Assembly: GCA_903835005.1 (NCBI GenBank) | Contig: CAILLK010000078.1 | Coordinates: forward strand, 1 to 64,000 | Source of the DNA: an uncultured Bacteroidota bacterium | Lineage (GTDB): Bacteria > Bacteroidota > Bacteroidia > Chitinophagales > Chitinophagaceae | Length of the DNA: 64,000 bases | Direction: 5' to 3' | Part shown: piece after piece, positions 25,305-35,900 of the stretch | Layout: every line of letters begins with the position of its first letter | Numbering within the stretch: position 1 is the stretch's first letter | Position numbers and translations under genes: made by a program | The notes under the pieces: generated by a model | The model's database searches: none | What the model saw: the letters and a program-made list of their open reading frames with translations, nothing else | Told to the model about the DNA's origin: nothing

Positions 25305-26563
25305 TATAAGCGGTTATTTTTATAAAATATCTGAATAGTGGTATACAATTGGTAAAGATAAGCGTCATCAATATATGCTGTTCCCAATTTTATTTCATGA
25401 ATCATTTCCATCAGACCTTTCACCGCAGATTCCGGCTGGCCCGATTTTATAGTCAGTTGCCTGATGAAATCCTGGTTGAGCAGGTTGGTATTCAGAAAGT
25501 AATGTGTTCGTACCCATTCGAGAAACTGCAGTACCATTTTCTGCGACAGATTGTTGTGGTTACCCTTATTGTAATAAAGCCTGCCCACAGTTTCTACAAA
25601 TGAAACAGAATCGTTTTTAAGGGGTGGTATTATGGGGATGATCCTCTGTTTCCGTTTTCCTTCAAATAGAACATACAGTATCAATGCAATGATCGCCAGC
25701 CACATTGCCAGCCGCGTAGCAGGGTATTTGAACAATAATCCTATTCCGGCCGATTTTACTGATCTTTTGAAATAATCATTCCAGTACACATGGTTGATAT
25801 TGCCTGGTAATGTCTGCCATAAATCGGCAAGATAATTTTCATTGCCATCCTGCAGCAGAAAGTAGTTGCTGAGCACAAGCGGAGCAGCATGAAGGGTAAG
25901 ATGCCCGTCGCCGAGCGTATAACGTATAAAATCGGGCTGATTGTGTTCATACCCCAGTGTATCCGGGAAAACAGAAAAATAAGTTGCAGATGAATCGTTT
26001 GCCTGTTCAGTGGTATCGGGCTGAATATTGAAATAACCCAGCAAGGACCTGCCTTCATAGCCATAAGTAACTAACAGTGATTTCCATGTTTTCAGTACAT
26101 GCAAATTATCTTTTTCGTGGTTCAGATCATAGAATATGGACTCCTCCTCATTGATAACTTTAAAACAATTCAGTTCCTTTTCTATTTTGTTATCCAGCCT
26201 GCTGCAGAAGAGAACTACCTCATTACCATTATTGATAAATTCTTTCAGCGCACTCCATTCTTCATCAGAAATATAAAAGTTGAGGCCATGCAGTATCAGC
26301 AGGCTGCGGCCATCGTTGTTATACTTCATGGTATTATCCATACTGCTGTACCTGAAACCGGGAGACAGGGCTTCAATACGGGCATCGGGGAAAAAGTATT
26401 TAAGAGATGACCATGCCAGATAGGTACCGTAAGGTTTTTTATTATCCTTCCCGAGATTTACCTGCCATTTTACACGATCCTTCATTAATTTGTCAGGACC
26501 GCAAGAAGTCAGTACCCAAACCAGCAACGGAATTAACAGGTATTTCCATGTTTTGATCCTCAT
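25304..26563 (-). CDS. DUF4350-domain membrane protein
   Basis: 419 residues. An N-terminal signal/lipobox-like segment (LIPLLVWVLTSCGPD) precedes a DUF4350 domain with GTYLAWSSLKYFFPDARIEA and SLLILHGLNFYISDEEW, a GATase-like fold. A transmembrane helix lies near residues 275-295 (LAMWLAIIALILYVLFEG), with a cytoplasmic C-terminal helical region. It overlaps the DUF4129 gene by 4 bp and MoxR by 1 bp. Function unknown; such genes accompany MoxR/DUF58 clusters. Confidence 0.8.
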   Translation of the reverse strand: MRIKTWKYLLIPLLVWVLTSCGPDKLMKDRVKWQVNLGKDNKKPYGTYLAWSSLKYFFPDARIEALSPGFRYSSMDNTMKYNNDGRSLLILHGLNFYISDEEWSALKEFINNGNEVVLFCSRLDNKIEKELNCFKVINEEESIFYDLNHEKDNLHVLKTWKSLLVTYGYEGRSLLGYFNIQPDTTEQANDSSATYFSVFPDTLGYEHNQPDFIRYTLGDGHLTLHAAPLVLSNYFLLQDGNENYLADLWQTLPGNINHVYWNDYFKRSVKSAGIGLLFKYPATRLAMWLAIIALILYVLFEGKRKQRIIPIIPPLKNDSVSFVETVGRLYYNKGNHNNLSQKMVLQFLEWVRTHYFLNTNLLNQDFIRQLTIKSGQPESAVKGLMEMIHEIKLGTAYIDDAYLYQLYTTIQIFYKNNRL

Positions 26564-27255
26564 GCCGTCAGTTGTTTTTTGAGGTGATCAAAGTGTGCCA
26601 GGTAGTCATTGTATGCAGCGGAGGATAGTGTGAAATTGCCATACCAGGCATACTCATACAGCCGTGATAGTTGTTTGAATGGTTGCCTGTATCGGGTTTC
26701 ATACAATTCTGTATAGTAGTCGTAGTTCGTTTTATCATTTCGGTATTGTATAAGACCCGCTTGCTGCAATAGCTGCAGCAGCCACATATACCTGTACCTT
26801 ACAGCCATTCTGGTATCATTGGCAGCCATAGCCTGCTGCAGCAGTTTATCCCAGTTGGTGGCTTCTATATCTTCAAAGTCCTGGCCCTGATCAATCGGGT
26901 TTCCTGATATTTTTTGATTTCTGGCAAACATAAAGCCCCCATTGCCTGCCACAAGCTTGTAGATAACAAAAACAACCAGGCCAATAACCAATACCCACAT
27001 CATAATTGCCCCCGCAGGCCCGAAAAGGAAATTTATAATTTTTACAATTACTTTCTGAAATGCGCCCTGGTTATAATCGACCTGAGGAGTAACCAGCTCC
27101 CGGTCATTTTTATAATTGAGCGCCTTGTCGTCTGTCAACTGATGCCATTGTTCAGGCGATATTTTCTGTACAGGCTGAGCAGACCCGTGCAGGAAGCAAA
27201 CCAGCAGAAATAATAACAGCGGCAATAAGATTCTGTCAGAGGATCGGGTCTTCAT
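26560..27255 (-). CDS. DUF4129-domain membrane protein
   Basis: 231 residues: signal peptide (LLPLLLFLLVCFLHGSAQ), a short exported region, one transmembrane helix near residues 85-105 (IMMWVLVIGLVVFVIYKLVA), and a cytoplasmic helical DUF4129 region (RYRYMWLLQLLQQAGLI, LYEYAWYGNF). It overlaps the SpoIIM-like gene by 20 bp and DUF4350 by 4 bp, so translation is likely coupled. Part of the MoxR-associated membrane complex; the exact role is unknown. Confidence 0.8.
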   Translation of the reverse strand: MKTRSSDRILLPLLLFLLVCFLHGSAQPVQKISPEQWHQLTDDKALNYKNDRELVTPQVDYNQGAFQKVIVKIINFLFGPAGAIMMWVLVIGLVVFVIYKLVAGNGGFMFARNQKISGNPIDQGQDFEDIEATNWDKLLQQAMAANDTRMAVRYRYMWLLQLLQQAGLIQYRNDKTNYDYYTELYETRYRQPFKQLSRLYEYAWYGNFTLSSAAYNDYLAHFDHLKKQLTA

Positions 27256-28201
27256 GAAGGTTTTTTACTTTTCGGCTGACCCTGATGGGGTAAATGATGA
27301 AATACCAGGTAATAAAACCTGCTGATGACAGAAGGATAGAAAGGCTTAACCACAGCGGCATGCCTGTGTGCCGGGTAACGAATCCCTCAAAGAAAGCCGC
27401 TACAATAAACACGGGCACGAGGCTAACAATAATTTTTATGCTGTCGCGGGCAGCAGACTTTAAAGATTGCAGCCTGGTAAACGTGCCCGGAAAAAGCAGA
27501 GAGTTACCCAGCATCATGCCTGCACTACCGGCAATGACTATTGCCGACAACTCGAGCGTGCCATGGATAAACACAACGAGCAGAGACTGTATGCCCACAT
27601 TGTGGTGGAAAAACATGTATTCAAATGCACCTACCATAACGCCATTGCTGAAGAGGAAATATAAAGTGCCGATACTCACGAATATGCCCATTGAATAACA
27701 CATAAAAGCCACCCTTATATTGTTGAATGCGATTTTAAGGAACATGGTCATGGAGTTGCCTTCTTTATACACACCAAACGGGTCACCATTGGCAATGTTG
27801 CGTTCCGTCATATCCACGTAACCATCGCCCAGTATAGATCGGATAAATGACTGATCGTTGTAGGCGGAAAATACACCCAGCAATACAAAAGAAATAAAGA
27901 ACAGAAATGTAAACAGCATCAGCCGGTGCCTGCGCCTTATAACCAGCGGTAATTCTGTTGTCCAGAAAGTAACCAGCCGGTGCTTTTTCTCTTTCTTATT
28001 TTTATAGATAGACAAGTATATGCTGGCTGCTATACCATTGATATACTTAACTGTATTGCCGTGCGGGTAGAAAGTTTTGGCATACGAAAGGTCATCAACC
28101 AGGTAGGTAAACCTTTTGGCTACCTCATCAGGGTCTTCGGTAGGTTGCTGGAAGTCTTCCCAGCGCCCCAGATTTTGTTTTATAAACTGACCTTCGCGCA
28201 T
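27236..28201 (-). CDS. Stage II sporulation protein M-like membrane protein
   Basis: 321 residues with about five or six transmembrane helices, including LMLFTFLFFISFVLLGVFSA. The central HNVGIQSLLVVFIHGTLELS motif is the conserved core of the SpoIIM family (HGTxE with nearby polar residues). Despite the name, this organism type does not sporulate; in Bacteroidota the gene heads SpoIIM-DUF4129-DUF4350-MoxR clusters. First gene of the operon. A slippery or unusual start is not evident. Confidence 0.88.
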   Translation of the reverse strand: MREGQFIKQNLGRWEDFQQPTEDPDEVAKRFTYLVDDLSYAKTFYPHGNTVKYINGIAASIYLSIYKNKKEKKHRLVTFWTTELPLVIRRRHRLMLFTFLFFISFVLLGVFSAYNDQSFIRSILGDGYVDMTERNIANGDPFGVYKEGNSMTMFLKIAFNNIRVAFMCYSMGIFVSIGTLYFLFSNGVMVGAFEYMFFHHNVGIQSLLVVFIHGTLELSAIVIAGSAGMMLGNSLLFPGTFTRLQSLKSAARDSIKIIVSLVPVFIVAAFFEGFVTRHTGMPLWLSLSILLSSAGFITWYFIIYPIRVSRKVKNLHEDPIL

Positions 28202-28210
28202 TGATTTGTT

Positions 28211-29059
28211 TTATAGCCCTTCAATTTCTTCCTCCGAAAGCCCGGTTGATCTGCTAATAATTTTTAAGTCAATACCATTGTCTTTTAAAGACTTTGCAAC
28301 TTTTATTGTGGCTTCATTTTTTCCCTTCATTTCAGCCTCCGATTTTGCGGTTTCTATTACATTGTGCCAGTCTCTGTAGGTTTTCAGGCTCATTTCATAG
28401 CGCTCATACTCCTGCATATTGAATTTCGACAATTCTGCTTTTTCAAGCGCCGCAACGAAAATGGGTTCATTTTTGAATATCTGCGGAATGGTTTGGAAAT
28501 CTTCGAGGTATTTTATAAAGTAAAGCCATTTGTCCATGCGGCTTTCCAGTTCGGCTTCTGATTTCACGAAGTTGGGCATCTCCAGGTAAATATAGGTCAG
28601 CTTATCATAAAATGTTTTGCCGTCCTGGTTTTTTAGTTTCACCTCGTGCAATACTTTACTCTGATCGGGTTCATTACCATAATCCCGGAATGTGAAATCC
28701 AGAATACCAATACAGTAAACGGCTTTGAGATTAAAGCTCCAGTCGCCCTTTTCTACCTGCTCTCTTATAGGGAAAGTAGAATAATAAATTGTCCTTTCTT
28801 TAAAGAAATTCTGCCTGGCCTTTTGCAGCTCTACTATAAATTTTTCCCCAAGATCATTTTCGCAATAAATATCAAAGATAACTTTCCTGCCATCGGCAGT
28901 TTCGCCCGGCTGTTCGTTATTTTTGAAGGTAAGTGTTTTTATTCTTGCCTGAGGCAAAAGCGCGTTAAGAAAGTCGAGCAAGGCAGGCTTGCTGGCTTCT
29001 TCTCCAAAAAGTTTTTTAAACCCGAAGTCGGTAAATGGATTTACGTATTTAGCTTTCAT
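28211..29059 (-). CDS. Rpn-family recombination-promoting nuclease (PD-(D/E)XK)
   Basis: 282 residues. The N-terminal domain reads YVNPFTDFGFKKLFG, then IFDIYCENDLGEKFIVELQK, with the Asp and the Glu-x-Gln/Lys expected of a PD-(D/E)XK active site, and YYSTFPIREQVEKGDW. The C-terminal third is a charged helix (ETAKSEAEMKGKNEATIKVA) and a short GLSEEEIEGL tail typical of the Rpn/PDDEXK transposase-like family. It sits 9 bp upstream of the SpoIIM gene in the same direction, though a functional tie is doubtful. Such genes are dispersed in multiple copies in Bacteroidota. Confidence 0.88.
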   Translation of the reverse strand: MKAKYVNPFTDFGFKKLFGEEASKPALLDFLNALLPQARIKTLTFKNNEQPGETADGRKVIFDIYCENDLGEKFIVELQKARQNFFKERTIYYSTFPIREQVEKGDWSFNLKAVYCIGILDFTFRDYGNEPDQSKVLHEVKLKNQDGKTFYDKLTYIYLEMPNFVKSEAELESRMDKWLYFIKYLEDFQTIPQIFKNEPIFVAALEKAELSKFNMQEYERYEMSLKTYRDWHNVIETAKSEAEMKGKNEATIKVAKSLKDNGIDLKIISRSTGLSEEEIEGL

Positions 29060-29223
29060 GCCTTGGTAAATATAATAGCAAATTTACAAATTTCAGAGGG
29101 AAGTTAAGGCCGGGTACCTCATCAATCTGGAATTCCGCATTTCACCATATGGAAGCTATTTTATCCTTCACCAGGTGTTTCAGATAACGATAAATGGTTT
29201 TGAATGAATGCTGCAATTGCCAG

Positions 29224-30708
29224 CTATTTTCTTTTCCCTTTTCCTCCGGATTTTACTTGCTTTCCTTCCATTTTGTTCACAAATCCTTTTGCAACAGGTA
29301 TACCAACCAGGGCTTCTTTTTTAGCCATGCCGTGCTTCCCGGTTTCCCAACCGGTAATCAGAGCCGATACCCGGGCAAGGAAACCACTGCTGTAATAATA
29401 TAGCAAAATAAGAGGAAAAATTTTAAAGAGTCCGCGCTTGGTAGTATGCATCAGATCCACCAGCGGCAGTAAATACCCGAGTAAGCCGAGTCCGAAAAAA
29501 ACTATAAAAATGCCATAAATTGCGGTTAGTCCCTCAGTTGATTTCTTTCTGAAAAACAGTAAATCAATAAAGATTACTGCGACAAAAAGATAGATCTGCA
29601 TTCCAAAATAGGTTTCTGCCGTTTCCCCAAACAGCAGCTTTGTTGTGATGTCATAATATCTGTTGAAAAGCATACTGATATCTCCCAGATGAGTATTCAG
29701 TTCATGTCCAACATTATAGTGAATAGGGATATAATACTTAATGTAAACATTCATAAACACAAAATAGGTGAAAGCTGGTGCAAGGAGGAAAACTGAGGAT
29801 TTAAACATCAATGACTTAAAAGGTGTTTTTTGCTTGGTCAGTCTGTAGGCCAGCAGTGGCATTATAAGTACCAGAAGTACCAGAGTTTCCATCCGGATAT
29901 AGGTAGCCACTGTAAAGGAGAAAACAGCGAATGCAAAATCTGTTTTTTTAAGATTTCCGAAATAGCGGTTTAAAAAATAAAAACCCATAAAAAAGAATAT
30001 CGCATTGCTGTAATCATACAATATGGTATAGGTGTGAGAAAACATTTCGGGCGATGCGAAGAATAAAATCATTACAATATACATAATCACCGGGTGCAGC
30101 CTTTCCCGGAGCATTGAAAAGAGAAACAGTATAAAACTGACAAATAAAACACTCAGCCAGAGCTGACCAAACTGCTGAACAAACAATTTATAAATAATCT
30201 GCAGGCTGGTAACGTAAGGCGGCTTAAGGTAGTTATTGGTATATTGAAGGTCAACGGTGAACAGCGAATTAATCATATGCTTTTCTGTAATTGAGATATC
30301 TGCCATAGCCTCGGGGCCGGAAAGCATATCCCAGGCGTAGGGCGGGTTGTAATAACAGCGCCAGATACTCAGGGCAACCAGGCCCATAACAACAACTAAG
30401 AAAGGAAGTTCGTAGATTTCAGGGAGTTTGACCTTAATCCGCTCATATTTCCAAGACTTAATTCTGCGGAATAGTAAAATAAATAAAACAACAGGCGGGA
30501 TGATCAGCCCTGTTGCAACGGAAGGGCCAGTAAAAGGTAAATGCAGCAGCTCCATAAGAAAAGGTATTATGGACGCGATTGCAACCCCTGAAATCATGGA
30601 AATGCAAAATTTCGGTACTGGTTTTAATTCTATACGGAAAAGTTCCACCAAACCTCTTCCGGTGAAAAAATGTACCAGCAGTAAAAAAAGAAGTCCGGCA
30701 AAATTCAT
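29224..30708 (-). CDS. Polytopic membrane protein (GT-C glycosyltransferase-like)
   Basis: 494 residues with around eleven to thirteen hydrophobic helices and a basic C-terminal tail (KGKRK). Acidic and aromatic residues after the early helices (YYNPPYAWDMLSGPEAMADI) resemble the first periplasmic loop of GT-C polyprenyl-phosphate glycosyltransferases, but no family motif is decisive. It overlaps the next upstream gene (30705-31196) by 4 bp, so the two form a unit. Function not assigned. Confidence 0.7.
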   Translation of the reverse strand: MNFAGLLFLLLVHFFTGRGLVELFRIELKPVPKFCISMISGVAIASIIPFLMELLHLPFTGPSVATGLIIPPVVLFILLFRRIKSWKYERIKVKLPEIYELPFLVVVMGLVALSIWRCYYNPPYAWDMLSGPEAMADISITEKHMINSLFTVDLQYTNNYLKPPYVTSLQIIYKLFVQQFGQLWLSVLFVSFILFLFSMLRERLHPVIMYIVMILFFASPEMFSHTYTILYDYSNAIFFFMGFYFLNRYFGNLKKTDFAFAVFSFTVATYIRMETLVLLVLIMPLLAYRLTKQKTPFKSLMFKSSVFLLAPAFTYFVFMNVYIKYYIPIHYNVGHELNTHLGDISMLFNRYYDITTKLLFGETAETYFGMQIYLFVAVIFIDLLFFRKKSTEGLTAIYGIFIVFFGLGLLGYLLPLVDLMHTTKRGLFKIFPLILLYYYSSGFLARVSALITGWETGKHGMAKKEALVGIPVAKGFVNKMEGKQVKSGGKGKRK

Positions 30709-31196
30709 AAGGAAGGTGTGTATTTTGAAAATGAATCCAATAACCGGTTTCTATCGTAATCATTAGTTACAGGCACGAAAGTCAGGCTGTTCTTAGCGCC
30801 GGGAAGAACCACCCAGTTTGCTTTTCTTACATCCGGACTTGTAGTCCATACCGATCTGATTCTTGTCAGGCAGTAAAATGAAGATGGGTCGGGCATACTG
30901 AACACAGTGACATTTCTGGCCAGCAGATACTTTGTAGGTGGAAAAAGAACAAGGACCGTGTCTGTATTAATATTATTTTCATGAAGTGTGTTTTTGATTA
31001 AATTTGATAATATGTATAAATTCCCGTAACGAAAAGCCTCCCTTTCCTCGACCGATGTTTTATCCCATTGGTCTGTAAAGGAGTTTCCTTCTACAAGTAT
31101 ATAGGTATTAAGCCAGTATTTGCCATAAGGCGATTTATAACCGGCATAAATCAACATACATCCCAGGACCAGTAATAAAAATTTCCTGTATAGCAT
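30705..31196 (-). CDS. Hypothetical membrane-anchored protein
   Basis: 163 residues, not recognised. One N-terminal hydrophobic helix (FLLLVLGCMLIYAGY) is followed by an exported domain with FPPTKYLLARNV and RSVWTTSPDVRKANWVVLPG. It overlaps the polytopic membrane protein gene by 4 bp and is probably its partner in envelope polysaccharide or glycan work; this is inference from gene order only. Confidence 0.65.
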   Translation of the reverse strand: MLYRKFLLLVLGCMLIYAGYKSPYGKYWLNTYILVEGNSFTDQWDKTSVEEREAFRYGNLYILSNLIKNTLHENNINTDTVLVLFPPTKYLLARNVTVFSMPDPSSFYCLTRIRSVWTTSPDVRKANWVVLPGAKNSLTFVPVTNDYDRNRLLDSFSKYTPSL

Positions 31197-31434
31197 TTTT
31201 AATTAGTGATTGTGATTATAAATTGGTAATGCAATAATAAGAATTTCCGGAGTAATATTTTTTTCAGATCGGCATATTTTCAGCTCCGGAAATTTTCGTG
31301 TAAAGGTGTTCATCTGGCAATACTAATTTAGCGGTTATGATACGGGGCCCGGTAATTCAGTTGAGTTACTGTATATTGTTTTAGTCATCCTGAAGAGACT
31401 TGTTCTGTTAAATCATACTGTGTTTTTAATTGCC

Positions 31435-31442
31435 TAAATTTG
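31435..31442 (+). promoter_or_regulatory. Candidate -7 element (TAAATTTG)
   Basis: TAAATTTG matches TAnnTTTG and ends 15 bp before the ATG at 31458. No well-spaced TTG was found upstream. The 261-bp spacer 31197-31457 shows nothing else. Confidence 0.3.
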
Positions 31443-31457
31443 TAAAAAGGATAAAAA

Positions 31458-32216
31458 ATGAAACAAATATTATTGATTTTTGCCGTATTGGTGCAAGTGA
31501 TTGGTGCGAAAGCCCAGGAATCCAGAGGCCATATTACTGCTATTGCCAGGCATGAACTTCCATCAATCAGTAAATATATTCTCGCTACTCAGGATAATCT
31601 TGGTATATATAAGCAGAACCTGAGTAACCACTCCCAGGAGCACGATGTAAATTCCATTATCAAAGACATTGAAACTTACCTGAACGCTATGCCCAAAAAC
31701 AGGAGCGAAAGTGATAATTTGTTATCCAGGCATTTCAATCCACTCAGGCATTTCTTCCTTACTACTACTAATAAAACTTCTGTTGCCACTGAGTTTCTTT
31801 ATTCTGTAAACCCATACCAGTTCTGCAATTATAATGATACAGCAATAGCCTTATACATCTTCGCATTGAATGATGATATTACGTATAGCCTGGAAAAACT
31901 GACCGAAAAGAAAGTGATGCGCAAGGTACTGGATGAATGTCTGTTGCCCTCGCTGAAAGCTCTGGATGAATTTAAAGATAATGAAATAAAATACATGGGC
32001 TTGAGTGTTTATTTTGGCAGTAAGGATACAAGAGAAGGATCGCCCAAAGACCATATAGTTTCCGGTTGTCTTACGCTTGTTGCCCGGCTGAACGATATAC
32101 AGCAATTTTCGTCAGGATTGATAACTGAGAAAGGTCTGCTGGCCAATTCAGAACTTTATTACAGTGATGGAACTGAAAGCCAGGTTTTAAACAGGATAGT
32201 GATTAATGTGGATTAG
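31458..32216 (+). CDS. Hypothetical secreted protein
   Basis: 252 residues, not recognised. A signal peptide (MKQILLIFAVLVQVIGAKAQ) directs export. The mature part is largely helical with no enzyme motif; SVYFGSKDTREGSP is the most distinctive stretch. Monocistronic and divergent from the membrane-protein pair. Confidence 0.7.
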   Translation: MKQILLIFAVLVQVIGAKAQESRGHITAIARHELPSISKYILATQDNLGIYKQNLSNHSQEHDVNSIIKDIETYLNAMPKNRSESDNLLSRHFNPLRHFFLTTTNKTSVATEFLYSVNPYQFCNYNDTAIALYIFALNDDITYSLEKLTEKKVMRKVLDECLLPSLKALDEFKDNEIKYMGLSVYFGSKDTREGSPKDHIVSGCLTLVARLNDIQQFSSGLITEKGLLANSELYYSDGTESQVLNRIVINVD

Positions 32217-32359
32217 GTAGTTCAGTGATAAAATCAGGTAGAATTGAAGTATCAGAGGGAAAATATTGTTGTTCCTGTAAGATAAAGTAAAACTTATAAC
32301 GCCCTGCTTTTGCTGTTGTTATTTTTATTTGAATACCAGTAATATTTTTATCTCTGAGC

Positions 32360-32854
32360 ATGTATTCCAGGTGTTGTCTTATATTTCTTGTATCCTCAAT
32401 TGTTGCGATTGCCGCTTCATGCGGCAAAAGCAATCCGGTCACCTGTACTAATCCGGACGCAACAAATTATAATCATCCCGGTACCTGTCTTTATCCTAAA
32501 GATAGTATTCTGGCCGTAGGCGGATACCGGCTTGTTGTTGCTAAATATCCGCTGCAGCCATCACTGGAGGGTACTACATTTGGAATGATAGTGGAGCGAC
32601 AGGCATGCGGTAATCTCACTGATTCATTTTATAAAATTATTGAACTGGATTGGCAAAACGGCCTATTCCAGCCTTATAGTTACTGTGTCACACTCAAAGG
32701 TTTTAGTTTTACCATACCTCCGGGCACCAATAATTTTACATGGTCGGGGGCTACTGTAACGGGCACAGGAACCTTCTCCGGCAAGTCATTTCAATTTACC
32801 GGTATTGTACATAGTTCCGGGGGCGATTCAGCGATTGTGATTAATAGTTTCTGA
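32360..32854 (+). CDS. Small putative lipoprotein
   Basis: 164 residues. A hydrophobic leader ends in AIAASC (Cys21), consistent with a lipobox. Directly after it comes CTNPDATNYNHPGTCLYP, a short Cys-bounded motif common in Bacteroidota surface proteins. The rest is beta-rich and Gly/Ser/Thr-rich, ending SGGDSAIVINSF. No known fold recognised. The coding strand was chosen because the opposite frame (32203-32442) lacks any signal or domain. Confidence 0.62.
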   Translation: MYSRCCLIFLVSSIVAIAASCGKSNPVTCTNPDATNYNHPGTCLYPKDSILAVGGYRLVVAKYPLQPSLEGTTFGMIVERQACGNLTDSFYKIIELDWQNGLFQPYSYCVTLKGFSFTIPPGTNNFTWSGATVTGTGTFSGKSFQFTGIVHSSGGDSAIVINSF

Positions 32855-32870
32855 GTAGGTTCAAGCACTT

Positions 32871-32893
32871 TCCCGGCAGTATTTCCGCCGGGA
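32871..32893. terminator. Hairpin between convergent genes
   Basis: TCCCGGC (32871-32877) pairs perfectly with GCCGGGA (32887-32893) over a 9-nt loop, between the stops of the lipoprotein gene and the VPS10-like gene. There is no T-run on either side, so it may be a weak or factor-assisted terminator. Confidence 0.4.
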
Positions 32894-32912
32894 GGGAATT
32901 AATTGTATGCCA

Positions 32913-35900
32913 TTATTCCTTCACTTTTATTACCTGTATCTTTTTATCTATAATCATCTGGTTAAATGCCTTCAGGTCTTCGCTCATTATTTTTTTCAGT
33001 TTATCCAGTTGCACGTCGGTTTCAGCGCTTAGTTCGCCGAATGCATCCATTACCTGCCGGGTTGGCGGATTGTTTCCACTGGCAGCCACATGATAAAGTG
33101 CAGCCATGCGGTCATTGAGCCGCATAGGGAAGTTGAGAATATCTTCGCCGGCCTTGGCCTTGGTCTGGTAAAGCGCCTCTTCAATTGTGGTCATTTTTTT
33201 ATTGATGCTGTCTGCCATTGGCTTCAACTCTTTGGCGCTGATCGTGTCCAGCTTACCCATAAGGTCATTGATCTGGTTGCGAATGCTTCTGATATTTTTA
33301 ACCCCCTTCTGGATGTCGTTAAATTTATTGCGCACCGTAAGAAGAAAATCTACCTGCTGCTGATACTCTTCATCTGTTACTTTATAATTCGGGTCACCCT
33401 TTACCACAAAGGCAACATCCATACTGTCACTGCCATATCTTACTCTGACGCTATACCTCCCCGGCGCTGCTTTCGGCCCGCCTGCATTGCCATTCCACAG
33501 CACCATACCTTCAATCTTTTCTCCCGGCTCATATTCCATATCCCATACCAGCCTGTTCATTCCGTCAGCAAATGTGAGCTGGTCCTTTTTATCTTTGGCA
33601 TCTTTTGCAAAAGTCTTAATAGCTTTATGTTGCTGGTCGAAAATTGTTACCGATACCTTAGATGAGTCATTGACATCCTTCAGGTAATAGTTGATCACAA
33701 CGCCATTTGGCGGGTTCATACCGCCGTTATGGATATTGGAGTCTACATATCCATTCATACGGTAAGCATCATTAACCGGGAAAACAAACAAGCTCTTTTT
33801 AAGGTATTCGTCTTCATAGTTCTGCACCATGGTCAGGTCATCCAGTACCCAGAAAGAGCGACCCTGTGTAGCCACAACCAGGTCGTTTTTTTTTAGGGTC
33901 AGATCGGTGATGGGCACTACAGGCAGGTTCAATTGGAATTTCTTCCATTCCGCCCCGTAATTATAACTTATGTACATGCCGTATTCTGTACCTGCATACA
34001 GTAATCCAGGCCGTTTATGGTCAGCTCTTACCACTCGGGTAAAATGCATTTTGTCAATGCCGTATGTAATGAGTTTCCAGGTTTTGCCATAGTCTTCGGT
34101 CATGTACAGATAGGGGGTATAATCATCCAGTTTATATTTCGTGCCGGCAAAGTAGGCCGTGCCTTTTTTGAATGGGTCAGTCTCTACGCTGTTCCACATC
34201 ATCCATTTACCCGCATCTGGTGGTGTTACGTTGTCCCAGTGCTTTCCTCCATCCCTGCTTACATAGATCAGCCCGTCATCGCTGCCTGTCCACAGCAAGT
34301 CTTTTTCGATACCCGACTCAGCAGCTGTGAATATTGTGCAATAATACTCGGCTGTGGTATTGTCCTTGGTTATTGGTCCGCCGCTGGGCAACTGCCTGGT
34401 TTTATCATTCGTAGTGAGGTCAGGGCTTATTTTTTCCCAGCTCTGGCCTTCATTTTCTGAAGCAAATAAATGATTACCAGCAGCATAAATCCGCTTGGGA
34501 TTATTGGGTGAAAAAAAGATCGGGAAGTTCCACTGAAACCGGTATTTCTGGGCATCAGCGCCCACACCAATAGGCACATCGGGCCATACATTTATAGACC
34601 GGTTCTCCCCGGTTTTATGGTCAAGCCTCGAGAGGTAACCACCATAGTTGCCACCATATACCACTTCAGGGTTAAGCGGGTCGGCCACCACATAGCCACT
34701 TTCGAAACCTGCGGTCGAGCTCCAGTCGCCCTGTGTGATGCCTCCGCCATAGGTGCGGCTATTAATTCTTACCGTACTATTATCCTGCTGGGCGCCCAGT
34801 ATATGGTAGGGGAAAGCATTGTCGGTACTTACCCTGTAAAACTGCGCTGTTGGCTGGTTATGGTAACTGCTCCAGTTTGCACCGCCATCAAAACTGATTT
34901 GTGCGCCGCCATCATCAGCCAGAATCATACGGCTGCCGTCCTCAGGGTCTATCCATAAATCATGATGATCGCTGTGAGGCGTATGCATACCGTGAAATGT
35001 TTTGCCGCCATCACTGCTCTTCATCATACCAACATTGGGGCAATAGAGCAAGTCTTCATTTTTGGGGTCAACAAATACTTTATTGAAGTACCATGCACGT
35101 TGTTTTATCTCATTATCCTGGCTCACAAGCGCCCATGTTTCACCAGCATCCTTGCTCATGAACAGGCCACCTTTTTCATTTTCTATATTGGCAAATACTT
35201 TGTCGGTATTTGATGGTGCAACTGCAACCGATACAATACCCCATATCGCTTTAGGTAATCCTTTATTGGCCGAAATATTTACCCATGTTTCGCCTCCATC
35301 GGTACTCTTATATATACCGCTGCCTTCACCTCCGCTTTCCATACTATAGGGTGTGCGGATCACATGCCACATACCGGCATAAAGCACCAGCGGGTTACCC
35401 GGGTCCATCACCAGGTCGCTGCAGCCGGTAAGGTTATTTACATAAAGTACCCGTTTCCAGTTTTTGCCGCCATCGGTGGTTTTATAAATACCCCTTTCTT
35501 CATTTGGACCAAAAAGATGCCCCATTACTGCGGCGCATACAATATCCGGGTTCTTAGGGTCTATAACTATCTTCACAATATGCCTGCTGTCCCTGAGACC
35601 AATGTTCTTCCATGTGCGCCCGCCATCACCGCTGCGCCACATGCCCTGTAATCCTTCCGATACATTGCTGCGCAGTGTATTTTCACCTTCCCCAACATAG
35701 ATTACCGACTCATCGCTCTGCGCCACAGCTACGGATCCTATGCTCCCACCAAAGTATTTATCCGAGATATTTTTCCAGTTACTGCCCCCGTCAGAAGTTT
35801 TCCAGACTCCACCACCTGTTGCCCCGAAATAAAACTCATTCTTCTTTTTGTAGCTCCCACAAACGGCCCCGCTGCGCCCGCCCCTGAATGGCCCCACCAA

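Noticed and set aside
32203-32442. 79-residue minus-strand frame
   Set aside because: Overlaps the start of the lipoprotein gene, which has a lipobox and better coding character.
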